NCBI GenBank assembly: GCA_025594325.1
Contig: JANHCV010000009.1
Location: 558,001 to 622,000, forward strand
Reading direction: 5' to 3'
Length of the DNA stretch: 64,000 bases
Source: Blastocladiella emersonii ATCC 22665
Lineage: Eukaryota > Blastocladiomycota > Blastocladiomycetes > Blastocladiales > Blastocladiaceae
Part shown: positions 51,957-63,393 of the stretch, one piece after another
Position numbering within the stretch: the stretch's first letter is position 1
Layout of the letters: every line of letters starts with the position of its first letter
Program-made: the position numbers and the translations under genes
The notes under the pieces: generated by a model
Databases searched by the model: none
The model's input: the letters and a program-made list of their open reading frames with translations, nothing else
What the model was told of the DNA's origin: nothing

Positions 51957-54900
51957 ATGGACGCGGCGGTCGACGCCGTCCTCGGGCTCATCGCCACCTT
52001 CTCGGGCGGCACCACCGCGCCCGTCGCGGACCTCCCGCCCGCCTCGGATGCCGCCATCCGCACCTTCCTCGACCGCGGCACCGGCCGCCTGGTGCTCGCC
52101 TGGTCCATGCACACTACCGCGGGGACCGGCTCCCCGCTGCGCGCCGTGCACCTCGCCGCGCCCGCGAGCGTGTCCGCCGACTCGGCCGTTGCCGCCGTGT
52201 TCCCCGCCTCGGCTGCTGCGACGCACGCGCTCACGCTCGAGCCTATCGGCGCGCTAAATCTCGCGCGCCCGCTGTTCCCGCAGCTGCGCGTGAACTTTCT
52301 CCCGCTCGCACCACCACCACCCGCCGCCGCACCACCGACGCAGCGGCAGCATCCGCACGCGCTCCGCCGCGCGGCCCTCCGCCGCAACACGCAGCGCGCG
52401 TGGCACCAGTTCGCTCTCGGCGCGGCCGCATACCGCACCGAGCTCGCTGACAGTGTTGTTGTGGGGACCGCCGTCACGCCCGCGGTCGACGGGCTCGTCC
52501 GCGTCGCCCGCGCGCTCGGCGCGCCGCACTCGCTGGTCCCCGAGCCGCACCCCGGCTGTGACTCGTTCGACGCCGAGGTTGACAGCGAGGAGGAGGCGGT
52601 TGAGGCCGAGTCGGAGCCCATGGACGGCATCGTGGGCGACGACGAGGGTGACGGTGAACCGGCGGGCCCGCTCGAGACGACCGGCATGGCGCTCTTCTTC
52701 GACAAGCTGGCCGAGCTCGAGAAGCGCGCGCAGGCCGCTGCCGGCGACGACGAGGAGGACGAGGAGGAAGCGTACTCGCTCGACGACCTGCTCAACGGCG
52801 TCGGGCTCGACCCCATGGAGCTCGACTCGTCTTCCTTCGAAACCGACGACGAGGCCGAGGCCGAGTCCGAGTCCGCCGGGCCACCCGCCCCCGCCGCTCC
52901 CGCCTACACGCGCGCGCAGGGCCAGGCCGCGCTCGACGAGTACGTCGTGTACCGGCGCGTGACGTGGCAGGAGACGGAGCGCCCACGCATCGTCGCGTCG
53001 CGCGCCTCGCTCGTCCGCGCCAACCGCGCGCGCCGCGTGCGCCTGCAGGACGAGCTCGACGATATCAACCAGACGGCGCTCCCGCGGCTCCAGGCCAAGA
53101 TCCTCGACAACACCACGTCGCTCGCCGCCGTCCTCGCCGCCCAGTCTGCACTCGACTACTACGTCGACACGGCGTGTCTCAACGCGGCCATCCTCGAGTT
53201 TCTCGACGCGCCGCCCGAGGTGGTGGAGGCGGGCGAGAAGGAGGGGATGGACGTGGATGCGCCGTCGTCGTTGTGGGTCGTGGCGGAAGAGGAAGAGGAC
53301 GGGGCCGAGGGTGAGGATGACGGCGATGACGTGGACATGGACGACGCGTCCTCGACCTTCTCTGCGTCGGACTCGGATACCGCCGAGCCGTACGACGCCG
53401 ACTTCATCGATGACACCGACGCGCACCTCGACTCGTCGGCGCGCGTGCTCACGTCGGCCGAGTCGCGCCGCGCCATGGAGGCCGCGCAGAACAAGCTGCT
53501 CGCCGACGTGCAGTCGCTGCTCGAGCGGTACACGCCCGAGCAGTCGCTCCTCGAGGAGGTGCTCAAGTTCGCCGCCGAGACCGCCATGGGCCGCCGCTCG
53601 TGCTCGTCGGGTGCCGCGCTTTGGTTCCTCAAGGCCCACCACGACGCCGTGTGCGGCGAGATCGCGCGCAGCGGCGAGGGACCGCTCCCGCTCCAAAAGT
53701 CGTGGGAGCGCGCCGTCAAGGACCTCCATTCCAAGCTCGCTGCCCTCGAGCGCGCCAAGGCCGAGCGCGAGGCCGCCGAGCGCAGAAAGGAGGCCGAGCG
53801 GCTGCGCCGCGCCCACATGGAGCGGATTTTGGCGGTCGAGCCGCTCACCGTGCAGCATGCGATCCCCGACCGGCTGTCCGAGGCCGCGTTCGCCGAGCTG
53901 TTCGAGCCGAGCAACGTACGTCATCTCTTGGTCCCTGTGGTGCTCCCGCATCGATTGCTGACGCTGCGAACCAGGTCAACGTCGCCTCGCGCGGACCGCC
54001 AGTGTACATTCCCAAGTTCCTCGAGTCGCGGCTGCAGAACCACCAGGTACGCTCCCACCCCCACCTTCGCACGCGAGACACCAGCGCTCACGTCCCACCA
54101 CCGTGTAGATCCAGGGCGTCAAGTTCATGTGGCGCCGCGTGGTCGACGAGCGGAGCGGCGCGATCCTGGCGCACGCCATGGGGCTCGGCAAGTCGCTGCA
54201 GATCGTGACCTTCATGTCGACGATCCTGGTCGCGCTGCACCAGCAGCCCTGCGCGCTCCCCGACCACCTGCGGTCGCGCCGGTTCATTGTCGCGTGCCCG
54301 AAAACCGTGTCGCCCAACTGGAAGGCCGAGGTCGAGAAGTGGGTCGACAAGCCGCGCCGCGACGCGCTCGGCCTCGACGTGTACGCGCTCGACACGGCCA
54401 CCATCGAGCACCGCGCCGACGTCGTCCGCAAGTGGCACAAGCGCGGCGGCGTCCTCGTCGTGTCGTATTTCCGGCTCAAGGCCATCGTCATGCCCGCGAA
54501 CCGCGGCGGCGCGGACGCGGCGACGTTGGCGGCGAACGGGCGGCCCGAGCCCGTCGTCGACCCGCTGGTCCTCGAGATGCGGCAGAAGCTCCTGGGCGAC
54601 GCGTCGCTGCTGGTCATGGACGAGGCGCACATTGCCAAGAACATCGAAGCGCAGGTGACGCGCATGTTCGTCGAGCACCTGAGCGGGCGCGCCGGCCGCA
54701 TCGCGCTGACGGGCACGCCGCTGCAGAACAACCTGAGCGAGTACTACACGCTGTCGAACCTGGTGGCGCCCGGGTCGCTCGGGTCCGAGTCGCAGTTCGA
54801 CTCGATCAAGCGGCCGATCATGGCGGGCCAGAACCCCGAGTGCTCGGGCGTCCAGAAGCGCGCCGCCGAGTACGCCCTGGTCCTGCTGTCGTCGACGCTC

Positions 54901-57900
54901 GACGAGTTCGTGTGCCGCGTCGACAACTCCATCCTCAAGGTCCAGCTCCCCGCGCTCCACGAGGTCGTCCTGTTCCTCGATCTCACCCAGCTCCAGCGCG
55001 ACGTGATCCGCCTCCTGTTCCGCACCGTGTCCGGCGACGAGCAGACCACCATGAAGCTCGGGCACAGCCTCTTGCGCATCTTCGCCCACCCCGTCATCCA
55101 GTGCTCCAAGATCCGCGAAAAGGCCGAGCAGAAGCACCAGCTGCTCCAGTCGGCGACCGCCGCGGCTGCTGAGGTCGTCGCCGCGCCGGTGCCCGTGCCC
55201 ACGGGCACCAACACGCTCGTCTCCGAGGTGGTCCAGCCCAACGGCCGCATCGTGATTGACGTCGACGCCGAGATCGAGGCCGAGCAGGGGCTCGCGTCGG
55301 TCGAGGAGTGTACGCCTTTTGCTTGGGTTCGCTCCGATTGGCGCACTAACTCACCTTCACCGTACCATGTAGCCGATCCCACGCCGCAGTCCGGCAGCCT
55401 CAGCCTCGAGGACATGCAGTTCGTGCGCGACGTCGAGTCGAAGCCCGGGTTCCAGTCGCTCGAGCACTCGTACAAGCTGAGCGTGGCGATCGCCATCGTC
55501 AAGCAGGCGCGCGCCGGCGGTGAAAAGTCGCTCATCTTCTCGCACTACACGACGACGCTCGATTTCGTCGCCAAGACGCTCGAGGACAACGGGATCGGGC
55601 ACGCCGTGATCAAGGGCACCATGTCGCCCGACGCGCGCGAGAAGGGCATCAAGCGGTTCTCGACCGACCCCGCGTGCTCCGTGTTCCTCATCTCCACCAC
55701 GGCTGGCGCTACGGGGATCAACCTCATTGCGGCGAGCCGCGTGATTATCCTCGACAGCTCGTGGAATCCGGGTATGCTGCGCGCGATTGCAAGAGAGCGG
55801 GACGATCGTGACTGACTTGCGGGCGACCGTGTGCAGTTCACGAGGAGCAGGCCATCGGACGCGCGTACCGGCTCGGGCAGCGGCGCGAGGTGTTCATCTA
55901 CCGCCTCTTCATCGACGACACGTACGACTCGGCGCTGTTCGCGGACCAGGTGCGCAAGAGCACGCTCGCGCGGCAGGCGCTCGACAAGGAGAAGCTCCAG
56001 TCGCTGCAGGCGCGCGGCAAGATCACGGCCTTCTTCAACCGCGACAAGGTCGTCGCCCGCCTCGCCAAGGTCCTGCCGCTGCAGCCGCCGCAGCCCGCGA
56101 TCCTCGAGCGCGACGCGGTCCTCAACCACCTCATCGCCAGCACGCCGAGGTGCGGGATCGTCCGTGTCGAGCCCATGTCCGAGTTCTTTGCCGAGCAGAG
56201 CATCCCCGAGCTCAACGCACGGCTCAACAACCACGCGAAATCGCTCGCGTCCAAGATCCGCGCGGATATCCGGAACGGCAAGTCCGCCATCTTCTCGCTC
56301 CCGCAGGACAACGAGCTCGTCGAGACCGACGCCGCCATGCTCGCTGCGCGGAACGCGGCTGTTGAGGCCGCCGTATTCACCGAGGCCAACTTCACGAACG
56401 GCGTGGGGCCGGGACGCGACCGCATCGGCCCGCCCAGCTCCACGTCGTCGTCCGCGGCTGCATCGCCCGCCATGACGTCCGCGGCGTCGTCGCGCCCGTC
56501 GTCGCGCCCGCCCTCGACTACGCCGCCCGTCAACGGACCAAGGCCGGGATCCGCGCAGCCGCCAACGCGCCAGCAGCATCCGCACCCGCATCCCCCGCGA
56601 CAACCCGCGCACCAGCAGCAGCAGCAGCAACGGGCGCCGCATCCCGCGACGCATCTGCAGCAACAGGCCCCGCCCCGCCAGCGCGTACCCTCGCTCACGG
56701 CCCCGATCGCCGTGCTCTACACCAAACCCGCCGCAACGGGTTCCACGCAGCAGCAACCACCAGCGGCGGCGGCCGCGCCACCGCGCGTGCGCAAACAGTC
56801 GCTCATCGAGCCCGTCATCTTCAAGGGCGGCGACGCGAGCGGCAGCCGCCCGCGGCGCAACTCGACGCCCACGGGGCTCTCGAACCCGCCGCCCCCGGCG
56901 CAGCAGCAACACCTCCAGAACCTGCAGAAGGTGCTCGACTCGAGCGCGGTGACGGGCGCTGTCGGTAAGCCCGTGGCGCCGCCGGTCGCTTCGCCGCGCC
57001 CGCGGAATGTCGTCGCGGCGGCGGTGCCGAGTCCCGCGCCGGGAGCAGCGGCAGCGGCAGCGGTAGCGAGTGCTGCGTCGGTATCACAACCGCCACCAGC
57101 ACCTGTACCACGGCCCGCACCGGCTGCTGCTGCTGCTGCGCCTGCCGCTCCCGCGCCGGCTCCAGCATCTCGACCACCGGCACCAGCACCCGCGCCCGCG
57201 TCACGGCCTGCATCCGCTACGGCTGTGCCAGCACCCACGTCTCGGCCGACGAGTGCACCCGCTTCAGCACCAGCAGCGCCCGCACAAGCACCACATGCGC
57301 CGACACCCGCTCCCGCCTCCGCTCCCGCCCCCGCTCCTGCGCCAGCGCCTGTCCCGCGCGTCGTCGTCCCGCGCACCGTCAACGTGTCGGACCCCAAACC
57401 CGCCGCTTCCACCAACGGCGGCACCTCGAACGGCAGCAGCACCGGTCCCGCTCCGCCCATCCCCGTGCGCCTGATCTCAATGCCGAGCTCCGCGTTCGCG
57501 CGCCCTCCTCCTTCGCGCATCTCGACCACCACGACGGGTGCGGCCGAGTCGCGCCGGTCCACGTCGCCGCCCAACCCGAACCCACCAACGGGCTCGGGCG
57601 CGTCCGCGTCGCGGTCACCCGCGCGTGCATCGGTCTCGCCGCCGGTACCGCCGCCGCGGATCATCACGAAAGCGGCGTCGAGCGGTAGCAGGGTCACGGA
57701 GACGATTGACTTGACGGGGCTCTCGCCGACGTCGCCCGAGCCGAAGAAGCCGCTACCACCAAGGCCGGCAGCAGCGGCAGCGGCGCCGTCCCAGGTCGTG
57801 TACATTCTTGGGTCGGACGACGATGACGACGAGATCTCGGCCGAGCCATCGTCGTCCAGCGCGGGTCCAAGTAGCGCCGCGGTGGCTGCGCCGTCTACCT

Positions 57901-58148
57901 CGTCCCCGGCCGTCACGGCAGCGGGCGGGCCGCAGCAACAGCAGCAGCAGCGCGAGGGGCGGCCGCCCAAGCAGCAGAAGCGGCGCGGGCGCAGCCACGA
58001 GCGGCCAGCTGGATCGGCAGGGCCGGGTCCCGCGGCGAAGCGGCAGCGCAAGCACTCGGTCGACAAGCAGCAGCAGCGCAAGGCGAAGAAGAAGGGCAAG
58101 AACAAGGGCAACGGCGGCGGCAATGCGAAGCCGAACGCCAAGCAGTAG
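51957..58148 (+). CDS. SNF2-family ATPase, RAD54/ATRX-like (five exons)
   Basis: Exons 51957-53915, 53975-54046, 54109-55309, 55373-55771 and 55837-58148 give 1980 residues. The N-terminal ~650 are acidic and helical. The ATPase core runs from about 655: LQNHQIQGVKFMW, then AHAMGLGKS (Walker A, K705), VACPKTVSPNW, MDEAH (848-851) and LTGTPLQNN. The C-terminal lobe has LIFSHYTTTLDFVAKTLE, STTAGATGINL and EQAIGRAYRLGQ (motif VI). The layout, with a FMWRRV helix and large inter-lobe insert, recalls ATRX/ARIP4/RAD54-type remodellers acting on nucleosomal DNA. The last ~650 residues are Ala/Pro/Gln/Ser-rich, ending in a basic Lys/Arg/Gln tail. Subfamily uncertain; ATPase certain. Confidence 0.93.
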
Positions 58149-58214
58149 TTGTACACCACCAGCAGCAGCAGCAGATGTGAGTTATAAACCCTACCTATAT
58201 TCCTTTTTGTACAG

Positions 58215-58843
58215 TTACAGCAGGTCGTCGTTCAAGATATCCGCGACCGTGTCCTCGAGGTCGTGCACGGGTTCCCGCCGGCGCGACGCGGCCGACGAGG
58301 TGCCGTAGTCGTCCTCGTCCTCGTCGTCGTAGTCGCGGTACCCGCCCGACGACCGGTTGTTCGCCGCTGTGGGGCGGCCGTACCCGTCGTCCTCGTCGTC
58401 GTACTCGTCGGCGTGCCCCGCGCCGCCCGCACGGCCGGCGGAGTCGCTGCCGCGGTAGGTCGCCTCCTCCTCGTGCTGCGTCTGCGCGGCCTCGCACGCG
58501 TCGATCCAGTCCGAGTACACGTCGACGGGCGCCGAGAGGGCTAGTTTGGGGAGATGTAAGCGAAGGCGCGGGTGAGACCAAGGCCAGTGGGGAGGTACCG
58601 TTGATGTTGGTCTGCCACGTCTCGTGGCACACGCGGCACTTGACGGTGCCGATGCGGTTGGGCTTGTCGCTACGGGCACGACGAAGGGCGTCAGAGGTCG
58701 AGCGCGAACGCAAGCAGCCGAGAGCGCACGGACAGCTTAACCTCAATCGACTTTTCGTGGTTGCAGTAGGGGCAGTTGAAGACGGTCGGCAGGCGCGTCT
58801 TGACCTTGGCGACGGGCTTGCGGGACGATTTGCGTTTGCCCAT
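58215..58843 (-). CDS. ELF1: Transcription elongation factor ELF1/ELOF1 (three exons)
   Basis: Exons 58843-58734, 58669-58599 and 58540-58215 give 168 residues. MGKRKSSRKP starts the basic tail that contacts DNA/RNA polymerase II. The zinc site is C24-x2-C27 and C48-x2-C51 (CPYCNHEKS ... KCRVCHETW), followed by the conserved SAPVDVYSDWIDACE helix. ELF1 travels with Pol II and aids passage through nucleosomes and transcription-coupled repair. The C-terminal ~80 residues are Asp/Glu/Tyr/Gly-rich, like the acidic tail of yeast Elf1. It converges on the SNF2 gene with 66 bp between stops. Confidence 0.95.
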
Positions 58844-59369
58844 GGTAGGTTCGTTGATTCGTAGAGTTACGTTGCAGTAGCGTGTCTCGGGCGAGGCGAG
58901 CGAGGGGAGAGCGGAAGGGACGAACGCGACGAGCGAGCGAGCGCACGGGCAGGGGGAGGAAATGGCGTCAGGTGCTTCTGGCAGACGTGGCAGGCCGTGG
59001 CGCAATGCACGACAGCCCGCGCGGGTTCCCATTTTAGGGATCTGACTCAACCGCGCGCGTCGGATTCCGGGGACCGTCCCGAACGACGCGACGCGGTCGA
59101 CCACTTCACGTCGAGGACGAGGACGATGTCCACGAAGGCGGCGGCCACGGAGACAAGGCGACCGCAGCGCGGCCATGAGCCTGAGCGTGAGCCTCTCACG
59201 TTCATGGTCGCGATGGGCGTGTGCGTGCCGCTGCACGACGGCTGCGGCACCCGATGGGCGAGGGAAGAGAGCGCGCGGCAACGTGAGACGGGCTTGCGGC
59301 GGGGTGGGTGGGCGAAAATTGACGGCTTGGGCGCGCGGCGTGGCTCCAGCCGGTCTCAGCGGCCGGCCG

Positions 59370-59376
59370 TATAAAA
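59370..59376 (+). promoter_or_regulatory. TATA box upstream of bZIP 2
   Basis: TATAAAA at the end of a GC-rich stretch. It is about 930 bp before the bZIP 2 ATG, implying a long leader if it is the active promoter. Confidence 0.55.
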
Positions 59377-59553
59377 TGCGGGCACCCCCCGCCCTCCCCA
59401 CTCTCGCTCCCCGTTGTTGCTGCCGTCGATCCAACCCCACAAGACACGAACGCCCCCTTCGTGTTTTCCGACCCGACCACCTTCAACCGTTGATTCACTT
59501 TTCGTCGAGCCTGCCGCCGCCCCCGCCCAGTCGCGCGCGCATCCTCCTCGAAA

Positions 59554-60304
59554 ATGAGTCCCATTCGCAGACGCCCTCGATCCCTGTAAGGACCATGAAG
59601 ATGATGATCTCGTCGTCGGCCTAGGCCCCGCCCTGCCCGGCGCCGCGCCGCGAGCCGCACCTGCTCCTCGCCGTCTCCTCGCGCGCCGCGACCGACCTCC
59701 GACACCACCACGCTGTCGCTCGCTCGCTCGCTCGCGCGCCACGACTCGGCTCCGCGACTCGCCCGCTGCACCGCGCAGTGCCGCCTCTCGGCCTTCACAC
59801 CTCTCTCTCCTCGTTCTTCACCCTTACTCTCGGATCTCTCCCCCCCTCTGCACACTGGAACTCTCTATCAATCAACGGCTCTCGAACCCCCTGGTCTCCC
59901 TCGGAAAACACATTTCGTGTCTCCTACGACGGCAATCCCCACTCTTGTCGGTCAGTCACCACCATGCTCACCACCCCGCCCCTCAAATCGATGATGCACA
60001 ACCACTCCCTTCTCACCCAAACAACCTCGACGACCTCATGACGACTTGCCGCCGCACCCTACGGCGTCGCACCTCTCACCCTCCCTACCTCACTCTCCCC
60101 CTCTCTCCCCTCCCCCTCGACGCTCGCGTGTGGCCCCGCACGTCACGCTCATGGGCCCGTCGACTCGTCCCCGCGATCGGCGTGGTCTGGCGGGTTTTAC
60201 AGGAGTTTCTGGCGTTTTGCCGTTCCGCTAGCTGGCGCGACCTCGTGTCCCTTCCCGCTCCCGCGACGTGCCCCCGGAACCCCCACCCCCAACCAACCCA
60301 ATGA
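59554..60304 (+). promoter_or_regulatory. Cluster of upstream ORFs in the bZIP 2 leader
   Basis: Between the TATA box and the main ATG I find five AUG-started ORFs: 59554-59589 (11 codons), 59595-59624 (9), 59964-60041 (25), 60038-60304 (88) and 60151-60231 (26). The third stops within ATGA of the fourth start. The fourth stops with the TGA of ATGA at 60301-60304, where the ATG is the bZIP 2 start. This organisation resembles GCN4/cpc-1 leaders in kind, though not in detail. A GTAAGG at 59585 could be a leader intron donor, which would remove some uORFs. Confidence 0.6.
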
Positions 60305-61941
60305 ACTACAACAACTACGCGAACAACACCTCCGGCTTTTCTACTGCTACCCCCGTCTCGGACTGCGATCTCTTCGGCTTCCCGTCTCCCGCTTACCACC
60401 TCCCTACCGCCCTCCCCGCCGTCCCGGCCTCGGTCTCGGCCCTCGCCGTGTCCACGGCCTCGGCTGCTTCGGCTGCGGTCGCGCCGCTCCTCGCGCCGCT
60501 CGAGCCGTACCTGCCCGCCTCGTGGATCGCCTACGCCTCGGCCGCCAACCACGCCCTGGCCAACGGCGCGCTCTTCTCCTCCCCCTCTCCTTCCCCCTCC
60601 ACCAACAACAGCAACACCACCGCCATCCCGGCGCTGCCCGCGACCGTTCCGTCGCTCGCCGCTCCAGCTCCCTCCACCACCACCACCACCTCGACCGTCC
60701 CGCTCGCGTCGACCACCGACACGACGTCGCTGGCGCTCCTCGGCGTCGACGCGACCTCGTTCGACCTCGATGCCGCCAGCGCCGCGCTCGCCTCGGTGCT
60801 CGACGACCAGAAGTGGGACGCGCTCTCGGCCGCCGACTATTTTGACCCGACAGGCGCATCCCTGCTCCTCCCCGCGCCCATGGCTCTCGCGCCGCTCCCG
60901 CTCCCCGCGGCGACGGCGGCACCCGCTCCTTCGTTCGACTTTGGCGGCTTCGACTTCTCGTCGGCCTCCGCCGCGCCGGCTCCTAGCGGCGGCGCGTGGT
61001 CGACGACTGACGATTTCGATCTCGGCGGCGCCCTGTTCCCGATGCCGCCGCTCGACCCGTTCCCGTTCGATCTCGGTTTCCCGGCCGCTACCGCTGCGCC
61101 CCTCGCAACGGTGGCGCTCCCGCCCTCGTCGCCCGTCCCCTCGCTCGAGCACTTCTCGGTTTCCCGTACCGCGTCGCCCGACGCCACGGTCGTCGTGTCG
61201 CCCGTCCTCGAGTCGGCCGCCGCCCCTCGCGCCGACTCGGTCGCCGACCTCGACAAGCTCTTTGCCGACGCGACCGCCAACGTGCTCAACTGCGCCGACC
61301 TCGACGCCATCTTCGCGTCGGTCCCGCTCGACTGGCTGCTCGCGCCCGCTCCGAGCGCCAGTTCGTCGTCGTCGACCGTGCCCGCCCTCGAGCCTCAGCA
61401 CCCTGCTCCTGTTCCTCCTCCCGCTGCCCCCGCGACCTCGACTGCCCCCGTCAGCGGCCCCACCAAGCCCGCGAAACGGCCGCGCCGGCGCCCCGCCGGC
61501 GAGCTCCCGCCCATCGCCGTCGCCACGCCCGCGTCGTCGACCGACGCGCCCGTCCTCGTGATCCCGACCAAGACCAAGAAGTCGTCGTCCACGGTCGCCT
61601 CGATCCCCGCCGTCCTGACCTACCCCAAGTCCATGATCGCCCACGACGCGCCCATCCAGCGCCGCGGCGGCGTGCCCAAGCGGACCTACGACGAGATGAC
61701 GGCGGCTGACGAGGCGGCGGAGGTCGTCCCCGACCCCGCCACCGTCGAGGACGAGGCCGAGGCCAAGCGCATCAAGAACGCCCTCTCGGCGCGCCGGTCC
61801 CGCGCCCGCAAGCTCGCCAAGCTCGAGTTTCTCGAGGCCAAGGTCAACGACCTCGAGTCCGAGCGCGCCGCGCTCCTCGCGAAGGTCGCGGCGCTCACGG
61901 CGCAGCTCGAGGCGGGTGCCGCTGGCGCGCAAGCAGAGTGA
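60301..61941 (+). CDS. GCN4-like bZIP transcription factor 2
   Basis: Intronless, 546 residues from the ATG at 60301. The body is Ala/Pro/Ser/acidic with repeated DLDxxF-like hydrophobic-acidic patches (for example DLDKLF, DLDAIFASVPLDWLL), typical of fungal activation domains. The C-terminal bZIP has the basic region N-x7-R (NALSARRSRARK) and a zipper helix LEFLEAKVNDLESERAAL. It shares TYPKSMIAHDAPIQ and the whole bZIP with the gene at 8053-9258. The basic region closely resembles GCN4/CPC1. With its uORF-rich leader it is a strong candidate for translational control in amino-acid or stress response; that role is inferred. Confidence 0.9.
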   Translation: MNYNNYANNTSGFSTATPVSDCDLFGFPSPAYHLPTALPAVPASVSALAVSTASAASAAVAPLLAPLEPYLPASWIAYASAANHALANGALFSSPSPSPSTNNSNTTAIPALPATVPSLAAPAPSTTTTTSTVPLASTTDTTSLALLGVDATSFDLDAASAALASVLDDQKWDALSAADYFDPTGASLLLPAPMALAPLPLPAATAAPAPSFDFGGFDFSSASAAPAPSGGAWSTTDDFDLGGALFPMPPLDPFPFDLGFPAATAAPLATVALPPSSPVPSLEHFSVSRTASPDATVVVSPVLESAAAPRADSVADLDKLFADATANVLNCADLDAIFASVPLDWLLAPAPSASSSSSTVPALEPQHPAPVPPPAAPATSTAPVSGPTKPAKRPRRRPAGELPPIAVATPASSTDAPVLVIPTKTKKSSSTVASIPAVLTYPKSMIAHDAPIQRRGGVPKRTYDEMTAADEAAEVVPDPATVEDEAEAKRIKNALSARRSRARKLAKLEFLEAKVNDLESERAALLAKVAALTAQLEAGAAGAQAE

Positions 61942-63045
61942 GTGGTGGATTCTCAACCTTTCTCGTAAAACTCATAAACATACAAAAATATTCTGTGGAT
62001 CTGATGCTCGTCTCGTGCTGCTGGTTCGTGAAGGTTGTGAGGCGAGGAGTTTCTGAGGCGGAAGGGTGAGACGCGATGCGAGACGCGTCGCAAGATCATG
62101 TGGCGGCCACGCGCGGGAGTGCGCCGCGCTCGAAACGGAAGCCCGCCGGAGCGCACGCGGCCGTCGCGGTGACAGGCAGAAGTGGTGCGACGCCGTGAGC
62201 GCCATCGAATGCTTCCCCGTGAGTGATTCCTCGCGAATCGGAGCATGCTCGTCCGCCATCACAGCCCGATCATGATCCTCGCACACTGGCTGCAGCTGGT
62301 TCACGGCCATGAATCGAACGGCATGGCCACGGTCAAGGCCATCACCGACAAGGTCAGGGCCATCGCCAACAAGGTTAAGGCCATCGTCTAGTACCATTTG
62401 TTGGCACCCGACCGCCATTCCCGCCTGACCCCCGCCCGTATCAACGGGAAGTCGTCATCGCGAACACGAAACTCCTCCGCAGGTGTTGATTGATCAGATC
62501 GTTCGCAGACGAGGCTGCGAGTTCGTTGACAAAGTAGGCCTCGTGCTCTGGCTGGATCATGTCGGTCAAAACATTCCGGCAAACAGGTAAGAGTTTGAGC
62601 GGATGACAAGTGCGCTGGGCGATGCTGTCCTCGACTCGCTGGTCGAGAAGTTCCGCGACGGTTTGATCGACGCGGGACTCGCTGCTTCGGGATGCGCATC
62701 GCCGAGTTTGGCACCAAGGCGCTCGTCGCGGCTGTGGTCGCAACGTCGAGTGCTGTACCATCACGCTCGAGCCGCTACGCTACGCGCGCGTGACTTGTCC
62801 GACCCAATTGAAACGTTCACATTCATCATCAACTGAACGAGCGAGGGCGCCGCCGAGCTCGAGTACAAGCAGGACGATTCGCTGCCAAACCTTGATCAGA
62901 TCGCGAGGGAACGCCTCGCACGGATCAGCGCGAGACGCGCCAAACAATCATGTGAAACTCACGTTTTGTCTATCGAAAGCTCCCTCTTCCAGCGCCTCGT
63001 AGCTTCTCCCTTCATACTTGAAATTATACAGACGAGCGATGCATC
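61942..63045. other. Intergenic region with repeated elements
   Basis: Holds two copies of the GAGACGCGTC ... CATGTG element (62080-62103 and 62932-62955). Protein-like runs occur on both strands around 62.5-62.8 kb, but no gene can be supported. Confidence 0.4.
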
Positions 63046-63393
63046 ATGGAGACCGCACTCCCGGCGCTACCTGACGCGGTCATCGACCGCATTCTTTGCT
63101 TCGCCGCTCTGATGCACGACGCCAAGGACCTCGCGGGCATGCTTCAGTACAGCCATGTGCTGCTTCGCGAAAACGTACCGTGCGCGCATCGCACGGCCAA
63201 AGTCGAGTGCATGACGAGCATGTCCATGGACGGGGCCAGCGCCGCGGGCCGTCTCGACGTGTTTGACGCCTGGCGAGACTCTGGAAAGCCGCTCAAGTAC
63301 ACGAAACGCGCCATCACCTCAGCTGGAGGGTCGTACGTGACGCTTGACTGGTGGCGGCGGTCTGGGCTTCCACTTCCTAAGTGCGCGCAGTAA
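63046..63393 (+). pseudogene. Truncated member of the LRR-gene N-terminal family
   Basis: A 115-residue ORF with ALPDAVIDRILCFAALMHDAKDLAGMLQY, a good match to the N-terminus of the LRR genes at 335 and 2342, and a 'LDWWRRSGLPL' element. It ends before any LRR. It could be a relic, a short paralogue, or the first exon of something longer. An F-box-like role for the N-terminal helix is only a guess. Confidence 0.55.
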
